In this document: piece after piece, positions 26,711 to 33,665 of the stretch
Numbering within the stretch: the first letter of the stretch is position 1
Layout of the letters: each line of letters starts with the position of its first letter
Source of the DNA: Microbacterium sp. ProA8
Lineage (GTDB): Bacteria > Actinomycetota > Actinomycetes > Actinomycetales > Microbacteriaceae
DNA: 64,000 nt
Assembly (NCBI RefSeq): GCF_039905635.1
Contig: NZ_CP157000.1
Coordinates: 186,001-250,000 of the forward strand
Direction of reading: 5' to 3'
Notes under the pieces: generated by a model
Told to the model about the DNA's origin: nothing
The model's input: the letters and a program-made list of their open reading frames with translations, nothing else
The model's database searches: none
Position numbers and translations under genes: made by a program

Positions 26711-27250
26711 ATGACCGATGAGGCATCCGAGCCCCAAGGTGACGCGACGAGTGACGAGAGCCTCCACGGGGCGGTGATCGCGGGGGTGATCCCCGACCAG
26801 TCGCCGCGGGTGCTCAAGGAGGCGGCCCGGTACGCGAAGCTGCTCCAGGTGCCGCTGGTCGTCGTCCACGTCGATGTGACCCGCTTCGTCACCTACGAGG
26901 ACCCCGATGGGTACGTCCACTCGGCGCCGATCGACATCAACATCGCGGCCGGCGAGGGTGAGCTGGCGAAGGTGCAGAGTGCCGCGGCATCCGTTCTCGG
27001 CGATGCCGGCCCGCACTGGACGGTGCGCCAGCTGGTCGGCGACCCGGCGATGGCGATCAAGCACTTCGCCGATCAGATCGACGCCCGGCTGATCGTCGTG
27101 GGCACGCGCAAGCGGGGCTTCGGCGAGTCCGTCCGCGAGTTCTTCACGGGTGCGGTCGGCGTGCGCCTCGCGCACCGGCAGCACCGCCCGATCCTGGTCG
27201 TGCCGCTCGGGGAGCCGGTGCCCGACGACGAGGAGATCTGGCCCGCATAA
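26711..27250 (+). CDS. Universal stress protein (UspA family)
   Basis: 179 residues with one Usp domain from about residue 20. AVIAGVIPDQSP begins the fold, followed by PLVVVHVDV, and the ATP-loop region is VVGTRKRGFGESVREFFTGAVGVRL, near the G-2X-G-9X-G(S/T) nucleotide motif but with Val after the last Gly, so ATP binding is uncertain. It ends with RPILVVPLG as usual. A GGAGGAG ribosome site and a strong downstream terminator show a single-gene unit. Likely role: stress or dormancy survival. Confidence 0.9.
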   Translation: MTDEASEPQGDATSDESLHGAVIAGVIPDQSPRVLKEAARYAKLLQVPLVVVHVDVTRFVTYEDPDGYVHSAPIDINIAAGEGELAKVQSAAASVLGDAGPHWTVRQLVGDPAMAIKHFADQIDARLIVVGTRKRGFGESVREFFTGAVGVRLAHRQHRPILVVPLGEPVPDDEEIWPA

Positions 27251-27266
27251 GCACCGCCGCACGACG

Positions 27267-27305
27267 CAGAAGGGTGATCCCGCCGATGGCGGGACCACCC
27301 TTCTG
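27267..27305 (+). terminator. Terminator of the universal stress protein gene
   Basis: CAGAAGGGTG and CACCCTTCTG flank an inner TCCCGCC/GGCGGGA stem with single mismatches, followed by GTTT. Strong rho-independent-type hairpin. Confidence 0.85.
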
Positions 27306-27341
27306 GTTTCCGGGGGAGGATGCGGAACAGGATGCCGCGGC

Positions 27342-27953
27342 TCAGCCGCGCAGCGCGCGCGTCACCTCTCGGGCGACCTGGTCGAGCTCGCTCGCGACCT
27401 GATCCACGATGGATGCCGCGAGCTCGCCGCCGCGCGCCACATGGACGCGGACGTCGCCGCGCAGGTTCGCGCGGAACTCGTTGACCAGAGCGTCGAGGCG
27501 CTGCATCTGCTCGCGGCTGCGGACCCGCGGGTCGTCTTCGCGGGGGCCCTGGGGCGTCGACTCGCGCTCGTCGTGAGACGCGGCGGCCAGATCGGCGCGC
27601 AGGCTCTTCATCGCCTCGCGGACGCTGCCGCGCACCTCGTCGGCGATGAGCCGCACCGAGTCGGCGAGTCCCGCCTCGATGCCCACGAGGTCGCCCGCGC
27701 GCGCCTGCACTTCGGCGTGGCCGGCCTCGGTGATCGCGTACACGGTCTTGCGGCCGTCGACCGACTTGGTCACGAGTCCCTCCTCTTCCAGCTTCGCCAG
27801 GCGCGGGTAGATGGTGCCGGCGCTGGGGGTGTAGGTGCCCCCGGTGCGGTCCGACAGGGCCTGCATGATGTCGTAGCCGTGGCGCGGCCCTTCATCGAGC
27901 AGGTTCAGCAGGTACAGGCGCAGATCGCCGTGGGAGAAGACCGGGGTCATCAC
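27342..27953 (-). CDS. PadR-family transcriptional regulator of the DUF4097 operon
   Basis: 203 residues. N-terminal winged helix: LRLYLLNLLDEGPRHGYDIMQALSDRTGGTYTPSAGTIYPRLAKLEEEGLV, then DGRKTVYAITEAG. The long C-terminal part (about 110 residues) is charged and helical, unlike the short arm of basic PadR proteins. It starts with GTG at 27953 overlapping the DUF4097 stop (GTGA), with an alternative ATG at 27950. As second gene of the operon it probably represses its own promoter by binding the CGATATATCG palindromes. Confidence 0.88.
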   Translation of the reverse strand: MMTPVFSHGDLRLYLLNLLDEGPRHGYDIMQALSDRTGGTYTPSAGTIYPRLAKLEEEGLVTKSVDGRKTVYAITEAGHAEVQARAGDLVGIEAGLADSVRLIADEVRGSVREAMKSLRADLAAASHDERESTPQGPREDDPRVRSREQMQRLDALVNEFRANLRGDVRVHVARGGELAASIVDQVASELDQVAREVTRALRG

Positions 27954-28903
27954 AGCTCTCCTCGGTCGAAGCCGGCCGCCGCTTCACGGGCGGCCGAGTC
28001 ATCGGTGCCGTCGGCCCCATCGGAGGTCGTCGGCGTGGATGCGCCGGGCGTCTCGGACGCCAGGGGTGCGGCATCCGCAGACGGGGTGGCCGCGCGTCGC
28101 AGCACCGTGATGTCGCCCGAGACGCTGTGGGCGCGCACGTCGGCGAAGCTGCCGCTGAGTTCGCCGACAGAGCCGGCGAAGTTCGTGGTCGGGCCCGTGC
28201 CGTTGCCGGAGCGGACGACGCCGTCGACCTGCACCCGACCGCTGACGCTGCGGACGACGTAGTTGGCCGGGTAGCCCTCGTCCAGGCGCACCGTCGAGCT
28301 GCCGCTCACGGTGTTGAGGCCGACCGAGAGGATGTCGCCGGTCGAGTCGACCAGCACCGCGCCCGAGACCGTGTCGATCGTGGCCTTGCGGAGCGTGCCG
28401 GTCGCAGCGACGTCGCCCGAGACGCTGTTCGCGTTGAGCGCGCCGACAAGCTCGCGCACCTGCACGTCGCCCGAGACGGCGTTGACCGAGAGGTCGCCGC
28501 TGAGTCCGTCGACGATGATGTCGCCCGAGACCGTGTTGAGGGATGCGTCGCCGCGGAGGCCCGAGACGAGGGCGCTGGCGCTGACGACGCCGAGGGTGAG
28601 GGCGACCTCGCGGGGGACCGCGACGCTGATCTCGGCCTTCGGTCCGCCGGCCCCGAAGTTGCGGAACACCTCGAGGAAGTTGTCCCAGCGCAGCTGCGGG
28701 TGGTCGATCTCGACGTGGTCGTCGGAAACCTCGATGCGGAGGTCCTTGACGGTGACGTCGTGCACTTCGATGCGGATGCCGGGCTCGTCGTGGGCGACCA
28801 CGTCGATCTGCCCGCCGACGAGTCCGATCTTGAGCGTGCGCACGGTCTCGATGTCGATGACGCGCGTCTCGCCCGGGTGGATGATCCACTTCTCCAGGGT
28901 CAT
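27950..28903 (-). CDS. DUF4097 family beta-helix repeat protein
   Basis: 317 residues. After a 60-residue start the chain consists of short beta repeats with the recurring motif VSGD (NTVSGDII, NAVSGDVQV, NSVSGDVAA and others; at least seven SVSG/TVSG units), the pattern of DUF4097 putative adhesin-like beta-solenoids. There is no signal peptide, so it is likely cytoplasmic or membrane-facing from the inside. The tail is Ala/Thr/Asp-rich. DUF4097 proteins sit with PadR regulators in many Gram-positives and have been linked to envelope stress regulation. AGGAGA upstream is its ribosome site. Confidence 0.85.
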   Translation of the reverse strand: MTLEKWIIHPGETRVIDIETVRTLKIGLVGGQIDVVAHDEPGIRIEVHDVTVKDLRIEVSDDHVEIDHPQLRWDNFLEVFRNFGAGGPKAEISVAVPREVALTLGVVSASALVSGLRGDASLNTVSGDIIVDGLSGDLSVNAVSGDVQVRELVGALNANSVSGDVAATGTLRKATIDTVSGAVLVDSTGDILSVGLNTVSGSSTVRLDEGYPANYVVRSVSGRVQVDGVVRSGNGTGPTTNFAGSVGELSGSFADVRAHSVSGDITVLRRAATPSADAAPLASETPGASTPTTSDGADGTDDSAAREAAAGFDRGEL

Positions 28904-28938
28904 GACTGCTTCTCCTGCGTATCTCGGGGGTTTCAATT

Positions 28939-28980
28939 CGCGATATATCGCGTTGCCTCAGAGTAACACGATATATCGCG
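28939..28980 (-). promoter_or_regulatory. Double operator and promoter of the DUF4097-padR operon
   Basis: Two palindromes 28 bp apart: CGCGATATATCGCG (28939-28952) and CGATATATCG (28969-28978) within TAACACGATATATCGCG (28964-28980). Read on the minus strand, the upstream site runs into the -10 TACTCT (28965-28960), exactly as the single site at 25818-25838 runs into TAGGTT. The downstream site lies in the leader, so bound protein could block both initiation and elongation. Confidence 0.78.
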
Positions 28981-29114
28981 AGTCTGTCAAGGCCGCGTTC
29001 CGGATCTTCAGGTTCTTCCGGGTTTGGGGCGCATGGGTGACGCTTGGGGCGCACGCCGTGCGCCCCGAGTGCACGCCACGCGCCGCAAACCCTGCAGTGA
29101 CGCCGTGCCCGCGC

Positions 29115-29145
29115 TTGACCTTGACGCAACGTCAACCTTTAACGT
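29115..29145 (+). promoter_or_regulatory. MerR-type promoter with 19-bp spacer
   Basis: -35 TTGACC (29115-29120), 19-bp spacer, -10 TAACGT (29140-29145). The spacer starts with the perfect inverted repeat TTGACG-CAA-CGTCAA (29121-29135). Overlong spacers with a dyad between the boxes are the hallmark of MerR-activated promoters; the gene directly downstream encodes such a regulator, implying autoregulation. Confidence 0.85.
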
Positions 29146-29174
29146 GGTCAACGAGCCGAGAGAGGAGAGGCGAC

Positions 29175-29954
29175 ATGGACCAGGACGAATGGTCGATCCA
29201 GCAGATCGCCAAGCTCGCGGGCACCACGAGCCGCACACTGCGTCACTACGACGACATCGGGCTGCTTCCGCCGTCGAGCATCGGCCACAACGGGTACCGG
29301 TACTACGACCGAGCGGCGCTCGTGCGCCTGCAGCGCATCCTGCTGCTGCGGGAGCTGGGACTCGGCCTGCCGCAGATCGCCCAGGTGCTCGAGCGTGAGA
29401 CCGCGGAGGAGTCGGCTCTCGAGGCTCACCTGGCGTGGCTCCGTCAGGAGCAGGACCGGCTGGCGCGACAGATCGCGTCGGTGCAGCACACCATCGACGC
29501 ACTGAGAGGAGGTGAGGGAATGATGGCAGAGAACATGTTCGACGGCTTCGACCACACGCAGTACAAGGACGAGGTCGAACAGCGCTGGGGAAAGAAGGCG
29601 TACGCCGACAGCGACCGCTGGTGGCGCTCGATGAGCGCCGACGAGAAGGCCGCGTGGCAGCAGCGTGTCTCGGACCTCGGCCGGGACTGGATCGCCGCCG
29701 CGGAGGCGGGGATCGCCCCCGACAGCGACGAGGCGCAGGCGCTCGCGAAGCGCCACGTCGAGTGGCTGACCGGCGTGCCCGGCACGCCCGCGTCCGCGCC
29801 CGGGGGTGACGTGAAGGGCTACGTGCTCGGTCTCGGCGAGATGTACGTCGCCGATCCGCGCTTCGGCACCAACTACGCGACGAGCGACGGAGGCACCCGC
29901 GGGGCGGAGTTCGTGCGAGACGCGCTCCGCGTCTACGCGGAGGCGCAGCTGTAG
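29175..29954 (+). CDS. MerR-family regulator with TipA-type ligand domain
   Basis: 259 residues. The MerR DNA-binding domain (SIQQIAKLAGTTSRTLRHYDDIGLLPPSSIGHNGYRYYD) is followed by a coiled-coil dimer helix and, from about residue 118, a TipAS-like antibiotic-binding domain (MFDGFDHTQYKDEVEQRWG, later FGTNYATSDGGTRGAEFVRDAL). An internal GGAGGTGAGGGAATGATG at about 29507-29525 could allow independent translation of the ligand domain from the ATG at 29521, as described for Streptomyces tipA. TipA proteins bind thiopeptides and other peptide antibiotics. GAGGAGAGG is the main ribosome site. Confidence 0.88.
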   Translation: MDQDEWSIQQIAKLAGTTSRTLRHYDDIGLLPPSSIGHNGYRYYDRAALVRLQRILLLRELGLGLPQIAQVLERETAEESALEAHLAWLRQEQDRLARQIASVQHTIDALRGGEGMMAENMFDGFDHTQYKDEVEQRWGKKAYADSDRWWRSMSADEKAAWQQRVSDLGRDWIAAAEAGIAPDSDEAQALAKRHVEWLTGVPGTPASAPGGDVKGYVLGLGEMYVADPRFGTNYATSDGGTRGAEFVRDALRVYAEAQL

Positions 29955-29973
29955 GCGCGAAGGCCCCCGCAGG

Positions 29974-30018
29974 ACAGACGGATGCCGCGGCCCACTCCGG
30001 CCGCGGCATCCGCTGTCT
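29974..30018. terminator. Terminator after the TipA-like gene
   Basis: CGGATGCCGCGGCC (29979-29992) pairs with GGCCGCGGCATCCG (29999-30012) around a 6-nt loop, extended by ACAG/CTGT. It lies between convergent genes. The stem sequence recurs in the terminator at 55031-55087. Confidence 0.8.
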
Positions 30019-30036
30019 TCACATCTGTGGTGCAGA

Positions 30037-30201
30037 TCAGGTGTTGCGGTTCCCGCTGATCACTCTGAACAGGAATGCGATCAGCGCGATGACTCCGACG
30101 ATGATGGCCACCCACAGCAGCCAGCTCAGTGCGGAGTTGAGGCCGCCGACGATCGCGAGCACGATCGCGACGACGATGATGATGATCAGGGCGAGGTTCA
30201 T
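30037..30201 (-). CDS. Small two-helix membrane protein
   Basis: 54 residues: MNLALIIIIVVAIVLAIVGG, a short Asn/Ser loop, a second helix, then RVISGNRNT. Same architecture as the protein at 5712-5870. A GAAGGAGAACG ribosome site precedes the ATG, and TTGACA (30371-30366) with TATCAC 17 bp downstream is a possible promoter. No known function. Confidence 0.7.
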   Translation of the reverse strand: MNLALIIIIVVAIVLAIVGGLNSALSWLLWVAIIVGVIALIAFLFRVISGNRNT

Positions 30202-30412
30202 GGGACGTTCTCCTTCTGCGTTGTCGATGCAGGGAATGCACCGCATGCCTCGTGGGCATGAATCGACAGTGGCACCCCGGCGACGCGGTCCGTAGGGGCT
30301 TGACGGCGCTGGTTTTCCGGTGATAAGTCGGCCGGCCGACCGGTGATACGGCCGACGGGCGGCGATGTCAAGCCCCGTGAGCGCATCCTCGCGCATCCGT
30401 ATTTTCGCGGGT

Positions 30413-31300
30413 ATGAGCACATCCGCCTCCACCGACCCGACGACCGCCCACCACGACGGCTCGTTCCCTCCGCAGGAGCAGGAGCAGCCCGGTCTGACGG
30501 AGGAGACCCGGCCGGAACCGGACCTCGGCGAGCGCTCGTACCGCGGCGCGCTGCGCCTGACCGAGCGGCGAGCACTCATCACCGGCGGCGACTCCGGCAT
30601 CGGCCGGGCGGTGGCTATCGCGTTCGCACGCGAGGGCGCCGATGTCGCACTGACCTACCTGCCCGAGGAGCAGGAGGACGCCGACGAGACCTCCCGCTGG
30701 GTCACGGAGGCAGGGGTGCGCGCGCTGCCCATCGCCGGCGACCTGCGGGAAGAGGACTTCTGCGCAGAGATCGTCGACCGTGCCGTCGGCGAGTTCGGCG
30801 GCCTGGACGTGCTCGTGCTCAACGCCGCGTACCAGAAGGACCGCGAGGGCATCGAGAAGCTCGAGACCGCCGAGTGGGACCGCGTGTTCCGCACCAACCT
30901 CTACGCGCAGATGTTCACGGCGCGGGCCGCGGTGCCGCACATGCAGCCCGGTTCATCGATCATCGTGACGACCTCGATCCAGGCGTTCAACCCCTCGCCG
31001 GGGCTGATCGACTACGCCATGACCAAGGCCGCGCAGGTCGCCTTCATCAAGGCGCTCGCGCAGGAACTGGGCCCGAAGGGCATCCGTGTGAACGGCGTCG
31101 CCCCCGGGCCGATCTGGACACCCCTCATCCCCGCGACGGGATGGGATGCCGAGCGGCTCGAGTCGTTCGGCCAAGACACGCCCCTGGGACGGGCGGGGCA
31201 GCCTGCTGAGCTCGCCGGTGCCTACGTGTACCTGGCGAGCGACGACGCGTCGTATACGTCGGGGGCGATCCTGCCGGTGACCGGGGGCAAGGGCCTGTGA
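30413..31300 (+). CDS. SDR-family oxidoreductase (general-stress YdaD/GSP39-like)
   Basis: 295 residues. An N-terminal extension of about 45 residues rich in Glu/Pro (PPQEQEQPGLTEETRPEPDLGERSYRG) precedes the Rossmann motif TGGDSGIGRAVA. The catalytic Ser and Tyr/Lys are in TSIQAF and YAMTKAA, and the C-terminus is ILPVTGGKG. The extension is typical of the stress-induced YdaD/YhxC type. TATTTT (30400-30405) lies 7 nt before the ATG, a leaderless layout. The next genes (Rho-N-like protein, topoisomerase IB) follow closely on the same strand. Confidence 0.88.
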   Translation: MSTSASTDPTTAHHDGSFPPQEQEQPGLTEETRPEPDLGERSYRGALRLTERRALITGGDSGIGRAVAIAFAREGADVALTYLPEEQEDADETSRWVTEAGVRALPIAGDLREEDFCAEIVDRAVGEFGGLDVLVLNAAYQKDREGIEKLETAEWDRVFRTNLYAQMFTARAAVPHMQPGSSIIVTTSIQAFNPSPGLIDYAMTKAAQVAFIKALAQELGPKGIRVNGVAPGPIWTPLIPATGWDAERLESFGQDTPLGRAGQPAELAGAYVYLASDDASYTSGAILPVTGGKGL

Positions 31301-31336
31301 CATCCGCCCACGCGGCGGTGACCGAAGGAGGAAGCC

Positions 31337-31603
31337 ATGCCAAAAGGACGCGGGTCGAATCTCAAGGACCGCGAACTGTACGAAGAGCTCCGCGAAGAGG
31401 GTGCCTCGAAAGAGAAGGCGGCGCGCATCTCGAATGCCGCTGCCAGCCAGGGCCGCAAGACCGTCGGCCGTCGCGGCGCCAAGGCGGAGAACTACGACGA
31501 CCGCACCGTGCCCGAGCTGCGCAAGCGTGCCAAGGAGCTCGGCCTCAAGGGGTACTCGGGCAAGAAGAAGTCCGAGCTGGTCGCGATGATCCGCAACCAC
31601 TGA
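31337..31603 (+). CDS. Small Rho N-terminal-like (SAP-type) protein
   Basis: 88 residues, very basic. The first half (GSNLKDRELYEELREEGASKEKAARISNAAA) is helical, and the second half contains a Rho-N/SAP-like helix pair: DDRTVPELRKRAKELGLKGYSGKKKSELVAMIRNH. This module binds nucleic acids in transcription factor Rho and in SAP proteins. GAAGGAGGAAGCC is a strong ribosome site. It lies between an SDR and topoisomerase IB, a neighbourhood that suggests a DNA- or stress-related role. Confidence 0.8.
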   Translation: MPKGRGSNLKDRELYEELREEGASKEKAARISNAAASQGRKTVGRRGAKAENYDDRTVPELRKRAKELGLKGYSGKKKSELVAMIRNH

Positions 31604-31690
31604 CGACGTGGTCGCCGGTCCCGCCGCGTGCGCTGTCGAGTCCATCGACGGGCGCTCCGGCGGGACCGACGACCCGGGTGGCGTGAGCGG

Positions 31691-32659
31691 ATGCCGAAGC
31701 TCGTCCGCGTGCGCCCCTACCAGGATCCGGGGTTCCGTCGGCTGCGTTCCGGATCCGGGTTCCGCTACCTCGACGCGAAAGGCCGTGCGCCGGGGCAGAG
31801 ACATCTGGCCCGTATCCAGGCGCTGGTGATCCCGCCGGCATGGCAGGACGTCTGGATCAGTGCGCGTCCGGAGGGTCACATCCAGGCGGTCGGCGTCGAT
31901 GACGCCGGCCGTCGGCAGTATCTGTACCACGCGGACTGGACCGCCGGCCGCGACCGCGGCAAATTCGCGCGTGCCCTGGCGCTGGCCGAGGCGCTGCCGC
32001 GCGCCCGCGCCCGGGTGACGACATCGCTGCGACGGGACGGGCTCGACCGGGAACGGGTGCTGGCGGTCGCATTCCGGCTCCTCGACGACGCGGCCCCGCG
32101 CATCGGCTCGGAGCGCTACCTCGCCGCACACGGCAGCCGGGGCCTCACGACCCTGCAGCGACGGGATGCCACGGTGGAGGCATCCGTGGTCACGTTCGCT
32201 TTTCCGGGCAAGAGCGGCAAACGGCAGCTTCTCGAGATCGACGACGCGGAACTCGCGGCGGTCATCGAACTGCTCGCCGCCGGAAGGCCCCGTTCGCCGC
32301 TGCTCGCGTGGCAGCGCGGCAGCCGGCGCGTGCCGCTCACGCCGGCCGAGGTGAACGCGTACGTGCGCTCTCTGACCGGGGGCCGGTTCACCGCCAAGGA
32401 CTTCCGCACCCTGCGCGGAACCATCCTCGCTGCCGAGGCACTGGCACGCATCGGCACGGTCGACACGAAGACGGACCTCAAGCGCGCCGAGGTGCTGGCG
32501 GTGCGGGTCACCGCCGAGGCGCTCGGCAACACGCCATCGGTGGCGCGCGGCTCGTACATCGACCCCCGCGTGTTCGCCCGGTACCGAGACGGCCAGCTTC
32601 TCGACCTGTCCATCACGCCCGAGTCCGCGATCCGCGGCCTGCTCCGACAGGGCCGCTGA
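31691..32659 (+). CDS. DNA topoisomerase IB
   Basis: 322 residues, the size of bacterial poxvirus-like type IB topoisomerases. Conserved parts: GFRYLDAKGR near the N-terminus, IPPAWQDVWI, HADW, KDFRTLRGT with a catalytic Arg, and the active-site Tyr in ARGSYIDPRV near the C-terminus. It relaxes supercoils through a 3'-phosphotyrosyl intermediate and is not essential in most bacteria. The start is the ATG 6 codons ahead of RVRPYQDPGF; upstream in-frame sequence is not conserved in character. Confidence 0.92.
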   Translation: MPKLVRVRPYQDPGFRRLRSGSGFRYLDAKGRAPGQRHLARIQALVIPPAWQDVWISARPEGHIQAVGVDDAGRRQYLYHADWTAGRDRGKFARALALAEALPRARARVTTSLRRDGLDRERVLAVAFRLLDDAAPRIGSERYLAAHGSRGLTTLQRRDATVEASVVTFAFPGKSGKRQLLEIDDAELAAVIELLAAGRPRSPLLAWQRGSRRVPLTPAEVNAYVRSLTGGRFTAKDFRTLRGTILAAEALARIGTVDTKTDLKRAEVLAVRVTAEALGNTPSVARGSYIDPRVFARYRDGQLLDLSITPESAIRGLLRQGR

Positions 32660-32662
32660 GCC

Positions 32663-32728
32663 CTTCGACAGGCTCGGCGATCGTCGGTTCCGGTCGCTGA
32701 GCCTGTCGAAGCGCCCTTCGGCAGGCTC
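32663..32728. repeat. Inverted intergenic repeat (REP-like) and probable terminator
   Basis: CTTCGACAGGCTC (32663-32675) and GAGCCTGTCGAAG (32699-32711) form a perfect 13-bp stem. A third, slightly altered direct copy CTTCGGCAGGCTC follows (32716-32728). The same core occurs in the coding start of the MFS gene near 4018. I recall such elements as common intergenic repeats in Microbacteriaceae. Confidence 0.75.
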
Positions 32729-32761
32729 GGGGGCCGTGAGGTGCCGGAGTAGCGTGAAGGG

Positions 32762-33175
32762 ATGCCGCAGCCCGTCGACCCGCGCGTGCTCGGCGTCACC
32801 GTGGCGGGCGGAGCGATCGGCGTCCTCGCACGCGCGCTCCTGGTCGCACCTGTGGAGGATCCGGCGGCCGTGCCGTGGGTGACGCTCGGCATCAACGTCG
32901 CCGGATCGCTGATCCTCGGGATCGTGGTCGGCTGGCTCGATGACCGCCGCCCGCTCGCCCGCGCCTTCCTCGGCACTGGGATCCTGGGCGGCTTCACGAC
33001 CTACAGCGCATTCGCGGTCGCGACGGCGCTGTGGGTCACGACGCCGTGGCTCGCGGCGGGGCTGGCCGCGGCATCCGTCATCGCAGGCGTCGCGGGAGCG
33101 CTCGCCGGGCTCCTCCTCGGACGCCGGATCTCGCACCGACAGGGCCGGGTCGAACTCCCCGAGGACGCCGAGTGA
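32762..33175 (+). CDS. crcB: CrcB/FluC fluoride channel subunit
   Basis: 137 residues and four helices. Family motifs: GGAIGVLARALL at the start, INVAGSLILGI, and GTGILGGFTTYSAFAVA containing the Thr/Ser and Phe residues of the fluoride pore. FluC acts as a dual-topology or heterodimeric channel that exports fluoride. The stop overlaps the start of a second crcB (GTGA). TAGCGT (32750-32755) lies 6 nt before the ATG. I see no fluoride riboswitch in the 100 bp upstream. Confidence 0.93.
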   Translation: MPQPVDPRVLGVTVAGGAIGVLARALLVAPVEDPAAVPWVTLGINVAGSLILGIVVGWLDDRRPLARAFLGTGILGGFTTYSAFAVATALWVTTPWLAAGLAAASVIAGVAGALAGLLLGRRISHRQGRVELPEDAE

Positions 33176-33549
33176 GCCCCTGGCTGCTGCTCGCCGCGCT
33201 CGCCGGCGGCGGGGGCGCCGGACTCCGCTACGTCGTCGACCGGCTGCTCACGCCGGCGGGCGGGATGGGGTTTCCCTGGGGGATCCTCGTGGTGAACGTC
33301 TCGGGGTCCTTCGCCCTCGGCGTGATCACCGGGCTCGGGGCCGCCATCGCGCCCGAGCTGTCACTGGTTCTCGGGCTCGGTCTGCTCGGCGGGTACACGA
33401 CCTTCAGCACCGTCTCGGTCGAGACGGTGCTGCTCGCCCAGCGGAAGCGCCGTCGGGATGCCGCACTCAACCTCCTCGGCACATTCGCGCTCGCGGTCAT
33501 CGCGGCCGGCCTCGGGCTCCTGCTCGGCGGGGAGATCGCGGCGTCCTGA
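33172..33549 (+). CDS. crcB: CrcB/FluC fluoride channel, second subunit
   Basis: 125 residues from a GTG overlapping the upstream stop. Motifs GGGGAGLRYVVDRLL, VNVSGSFALG and GLLGGYTTFSTVSVETV show the same channel fold. Paired, overlapping crcB genes normally encode obligate heterodimers with opposite topology. The charged ends of the two proteins differ (acidic tail in the first, no tail here), consistent with that. Confidence 0.93.
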   Translation: MSPWLLLAALAGGGGAGLRYVVDRLLTPAGGMGFPWGILVVNVSGSFALGVITGLGAAIAPELSLVLGLGLLGGYTTFSTVSVETVLLAQRKRRRDAALNLLGTFALAVIAAGLGLLLGGEIAAS

Positions 33550-33599
33550 GCGCAGGGGCTCAGGAATCTCAGATGAGAACCGCATGAAATACTGACAAC

Positions 33600-33617
33600 C
33601 GATACATCTCCGTATCG
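33600..33617 (+). promoter_or_regulatory. Inverted repeat upstream of the RND gene
   Basis: CGATAC-ATCTCC-GTATCG, 6-bp arms and a 6-nt centre, located 48 bp before the GTG start. It may be an operator; no local regulator gene is adjacent. Confidence 0.4.
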
Positions 33618-33665
33618 TGCGGGCTCCCGCATCCCTTGCACCACCACACCAGCGAAGGCCTCTGT

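Noticed and set aside
32729..32761. Fluoride riboswitch ahead of the crcB pair
   Set aside because: The conserved riboswitch core is absent; only a short region with a leaderless-type -10 separates the repeat from the start.
33636..33665. TTG start for the RND permease adding ten residues
   Set aside because: The GTG at 33666 has a GCGAAGG ribosome site and gives the usual N-terminus close to the first helix.
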